Assembly (NCBI GenBank): GCA_020696885.1
Contig: JAJFMS010000087.1
Coordinates: 1 to 8,619, forward strand
DNA: 8,619 nt
Source: Armatimonadota bacterium
GTDB lineage: Bacteria; Armatimonadota; SYMT01
Direction: 5' to 3'
The notes below the pieces were generated by a model. It was not told the origin of the DNA. It saw only the letters and a program-made list of their open reading frames with translations, and searched no databases. Positions 6,636 through 8,619 of the stretch are shown here, piece after piece; the stretch's first letter is position 1; every line of letters begins with the position of its first letter. The position numbers were made by a program, and so were the translations under genes.

Positions 6636-6837
6636 ACAGCTATCTATCGGCCGAGCATCGAAACAGGGGTTCGGGGGTGCGCTGGAGCTGGGGCTCGCTC
6701 GGCAAGCGCCCCTCTACTCTACCAGTGTTACGCGCCTTCTTCGAGAGTGACGCACCGGCCTCTAATACTATTGGCACGTGGCGTACGGATGAAGATGCCC
6801 GGACCGGCCTGATTGCGCAGGCGCGTCTGTGAGGAAC

Positions 6838-6853
6838 GCGGCCGTAAGGCCGC
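6838..6853. other. Perfect 6-bp hairpin between minus-strand genes
   Basis: GCGGCC and GGCCGC (6838-6843/6848-6853) close a GTAA loop, a GNRA-type tetraloop when read as plus-strand RNA. For the sulfatase-fold gene on the minus strand it would lie about 70 bases after the stop and is followed by only a weak T-rich run (GTTCCTC). It could be a weak terminator or a processing hairpin. Confidence 0.35.
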
Positions 6854-6866
6854 ACCAGTCCCCATT

Positions 6867-6895
6867 GCTCCCCTACTCCAGCACTCCATTACTCC
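6867..6895 (+). repeat. Degenerate 8-bp periodic repeat (RCTCC)
   Basis: GCTCC at 6867 and ACTCC at 6875, 6883 and 6891 recur exactly every eight bases, with three variable bases between units. It lies in the 284-base gap between the two minus-strand genes, close to the sulfatase-fold stop. The period equals that of the array at 968-1007, though the unit differs. Confidence 0.5.
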
Positions 6896-6919
6896 CGCGC
6901 CGCCGCGCGCCCTCTCTGC

Positions 6920-8239
6920 TTACCCCTGCCTGCCCGCGATAAACCGCGGCTGCCAGGTGCGAAGCGCGTCCTGCTGGTCCAGCAGCGGATCCGGGAGCCC
7001 GGTCTCCGCCAGCCGGCGGGCCACGTGCTCATCGCGTGCCCGCGCCAGGGACGCGACGATCTCAGGCCGGTCCGTTGCCAGGTTCGTCTGCTCGCCCGGA
7101 TCGGTCGGCAGGTGGAACAGCTCGAGCTGCGGCTTGCCGTAGATGTCCGGCTCGATCGCCTCGATTAGCTTCCACTCCGGCGTCCGCCAGCCGCGCTTGC
7201 GCATCCAGGTACACTCGGTCAGGTAGACGGATTCTCGTCCGAGTTCGTAACGCGGCGCGTGCGGGTTCATCAATGCGGTGAGGGCGGTCCCCTCGATCCC
7301 CGCCTCGAACTCCCGCACCCCCAGGAGCTGCGCCACCGTGGGCGCGATGTCCACCACGCTCACCATCTCCGGCACCACCGTGCCCCCCAGCACGCCGCCG
7401 GGGAGCCGGATCAGCAGCGGCACGCGCACGTTGGTATCGTAGAGGCCGTGGTGATCGAACCAGCAGCCGTGCTCATCCAGCTCCTCGCCGTGGTCCGCCT
7501 GGACGATCACCAGCGTATCGTCCCAGAGGCGCAGCTCCGTGAGGCGGTTGAAGACGTGCGCCAGGCACGCATCCGAATAGGCGATCCCGCCGTCGTACTG
7601 CGCCTTCACGTACTCGATGTCACGGACGCCGTCCATCCACTCGGCGAAGTACTTCGCGAACCAGGGCGAGGCCCAGACCGCATCCATGCTGTGGTTGGCG
7701 GGGTCGCGCTCATTGCCCTGGTAGAAGAGCCGATCGAACGGCGGCGGCGGCAGGTACGGCGTGTGCGGGTCCCAGTAGTGGAGGAACTGGAAGAAAGGCT
7801 GCTTCCGGCCGACGGCCTCTCGCAGCAGGTCCAGGGCGCGCGCCGTGACTTCCTCGCCGTTGCGCCAGGGCAGGGTGCCGTCGTGGCACCAGCGCGGGTA
7901 CTGCTCGTACCGCTCGAACGCCGGCTCGATCCACCGCCCGATGTTGTCCACGGCGCCGGTGAAGTAGCCGTGCTCGCGGAGCACCTGCGGCAGCAGGCGG
8001 ATGCTGGGGTCCAGCTCCCGTGTTCCCCCCTGCGCCACGATCTGGTGCGCAAACACGTCCCGGCCCGAGAAGAGCGTGGTGTGCGCGGGCTGCGTGGGGA
8101 TGTGGGGGCTGATCACCTGATCGAAGCGGACCGACTCGCGGGCCAGCCGGTCCAGGTTCGGCGAGGTGTTCCGCCGGTAGCCGTAGCACCCCAGGTGATC
8201 CCTGCGGAGGCAGTCGATGACGATCCAGAGAACGTTCAT
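6920..8239 (-). CDS. Sulfatase-fold (alkaline phosphatase superfamily) hydrolase, Thr at the nucleophile position
   Basis: A 439-residue protein of the sulfatase family (PF00884). It begins MNVLWIVIDCLRRDHLGCYGY with metal-site Asp9; most sulfatases have a second Asp where this has Cys10. The catalytic segment reads PTQPAHTTLFSGR (residues 48-60). Thr49 stands where arylsulfatases have the Cys or Ser that becomes formylglycine, and His53 replaces part of the C/S-x-P-S-x-R signature. DPHTPY (157-162), ADHGEE (Asp249, His250) and DHHGLYD (262-268) supply the other metal ligands. The C-terminal part has the usual ELFHLPTDPGEQTNLA. There is no signal peptide, so it is cytoplasmic. I infer a phosphate- or sulfate-ester hydrolase of the Thr-nucleophile type; the substrate is unknown. 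ATG 8239 matches the family start; a TTG at 8263 adds only eight residues. Neither has a clear ribosome site. Confidence 0.92.
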   Translation of the reverse strand: MNVLWIVIDCLRRDHLGCYGYRRNTSPNLDRLARESVRFDQVISPHIPTQPAHTTLFSGRDVFAHQIVAQGGTRELDPSIRLLPQVLREHGYFTGAVDNIGRWIEPAFERYEQYPRWCHDGTLPWRNGEEVTARALDLLREAVGRKQPFFQFLHYWDPHTPYLPPPPFDRLFYQGNERDPANHSMDAVWASPWFAKYFAEWMDGVRDIEYVKAQYDGGIAYSDACLAHVFNRLTELRLWDDTLVIVQADHGEELDEHGCWFDHHGLYDTNVRVPLLIRLPGGVLGGTVVPEMVSVVDIAPTVAQLLGVREFEAGIEGTALTALMNPHAPRYELGRESVYLTECTWMRKRGWRTPEWKLIEAIEPDIYGKPQLELFHLPTDPGEQTNLATDRPEIVASLARARDEHVARRLAETGLPDPLLDQQDALRTWQPRFIAGRQG

Positions 8240-8262
8240 ATGCAGGGGGCCTAAAGCAGTCA

Positions 8263-8439
8263 AGAAGTGCGGACGGAATGTCGCGTGAAGCCGAGACTGA
8301 GCGAGAACGGGTCAGGCTAGAAGGTGCGACCGGTGCGATCTGGACATTGATCGGGCCTGGCGCGCCGACGACGCATGACCCGTTCGCAGCCCCGCCCTTA
8401 GGGCACCCGAGGCCGTGCCGACTTTCCGTCCGCACTTCT
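8263..8439. repeat. 177-bp element with 21-bp terminal inverted repeats
   Basis: Bases 8263-8278 (AGAAGTGCGGACGGAA) are the exact reverse complement of 8424-8439. After one mismatch four more pairs follow (8280-8283 with 8419-8422), giving 20 of 21. Inside, 8305-8314 (GAACGGGTCA) is the perfect reverse complement of 8376-8385, and GCCC-TTA-GGGC (8394-8404) is a hairpin. A CA dinucleotide flanks both ends (8261-8262, 8440-8441), a possible but very weak 2-bp target duplication. It contains no convincing gene and occupies most of the 341-base gap between divergent genes, 24 bases before the sulfatase-fold start. It looks like a MITE-type or palindromic intergenic element. Confidence 0.8.
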
Positions 8440-8516
8440 CAATTAGTGCTGTACGGGGTGCGTGGTCGATCTTGCGGGACCATTTGCCCCGGAAAGTGCG
8501 TCCAATCACCGGCGCC

Positions 8517-8546
8517 TTGTCCGTAATCCGGCCGTTTCGTTATACT
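8517..8546 (+). promoter_or_regulatory. Sigma-70-type promoter for the gene at 8581
   Basis: TTGTCC at 8517-8522 (4 of 6 to the -35 consensus) is followed after 18 bases by TATACT at 8541-8546 (5 of 6 to the -10 consensus). Transcription would begin near 8553, giving a leader under 30 bases that contains AGGAG (8564-8568) before ATG 8581. Confidence 0.6.
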
Positions 8547-8580
8547 GCAGGCGCTGTTCCCTCAGGAGATTGGCCCGCTG

Positions 8581-8619
8581 ATGTACCGCCCCCTCCTCTC
8601 CCTCTTCGTCCTCCTCTTC
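8581..8619 (+). CDS. Partial gene, start of an exported or membrane protein
   Basis: Only 13 codons are inside the window: MYRPLLSLFVLLF. One basic residue followed by an unbroken hydrophobic run is typical of a signal peptide or first membrane segment, so the product probably leaves the cytoplasm or is membrane-bound. AGGAG at 8564-8568 (12 bases from the ATG, slightly long) and the promoter at 8517-8546 support this start. It is divergent from the sulfatase-fold gene, with the 177-bp element between. No family can be named. Confidence 0.65.
   Translation, partial: MYRPLLSLFVLLF

Noticed and set aside
6765..6770. Minus-strand TAGTAT as a -10 box for the peptidase gene
   Set aside because: Only four of six matches, with a poor -35 (TTCATC) and a leader of over 100 bases; not enough to call.
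7259..8254. A 331-codon plus-strand open frame opposite the sulfatase-fold gene
   Set aside because: Low-complexity translation rich in Val, Arg, His and Leu that mirrors the codon bias of the real gene; no motif.
8235..8263. Minus-strand TTGACT (8258-8263), 17 bases, TATGAA (8235-8240) resembling a promoter for the sulfatase-fold gene
   Set aside because: The -10 would overlap the start codon, so transcription would begin inside the gene with no later suitable start.

Overview
The window is GC-rich bacterial chromosomal DNA with strong G/C preference at third codon positions and long antisense open frames that are composition artefacts. No gene fixes the taxon. The mix of DGPF/YCII-type genes, a cyanobacterial/plastid-like IspG and short octamer repeats between genes would suit an environmental phylum such as Gemmatimonadota. 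That placement is an inference of low confidence.

Layout. (1) 1-2688, plus strand: five small genes, YciI/DGPF, DUF1579, VOC (PhnB-like), membrane-anchored SRPBCC and a second YciI/DGPF. This is the type of cassette that normally accompanies an ECF42-like sigma factor. Here the sigma factor itself seems to be missing: right after the last gene a good ribosome site leads into about 20 codons resembling a sigma N-terminus, and the frame then collapses (2707-2823). A second sigma-like start fragment may overlap it (2778-2857). (2) 3046-4302, plus strand: ispG of the MEP isoprenoid pathway, behind an extended -10 promoter at 2956-2964. (3) 4303-4763: no gene, but a hairpin at the ispG stop, a nested set of helices (4408-4566) that could be a structured RNA, and a strong bidirectional terminator (4609-4638) between convergent genes. 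(4) 6635-4764, minus strand: an exported, C-terminally anchored protein with an M15-type zinc peptidase core. (5) 8239-6920, minus strand: a cytoplasmic sulfatase-fold hydrolase with Thr where sulfatases carry Cys/Ser. (6) 8581 to the end, plus strand: the first 13 codons of a gene with a hydrophobic start, behind a recognisable promoter.

The least ordinary features are non-coding. Two elements of 153 and 177 bases (1494-1646 and 8263-8439) have long inverted-repeat ends (26 perfect pairs; 20 of 21) and further palindromes inside, like non-autonomous MITE-type or palindromic intergenic elements. Short tandem or periodic repeats (920-937, 968-1007, 6867-6895) lie between genes.

Working together: the first five genes probably form one transcription unit for an accessory, possibly stress- or small-molecule-related response that seems to have lost its own sigma factor. 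ispG is an essential housekeeping gene with its own promoter. The two minus-strand genes are unrelated in sequence, are separated by 284 bases and show no obvious shared pathway.
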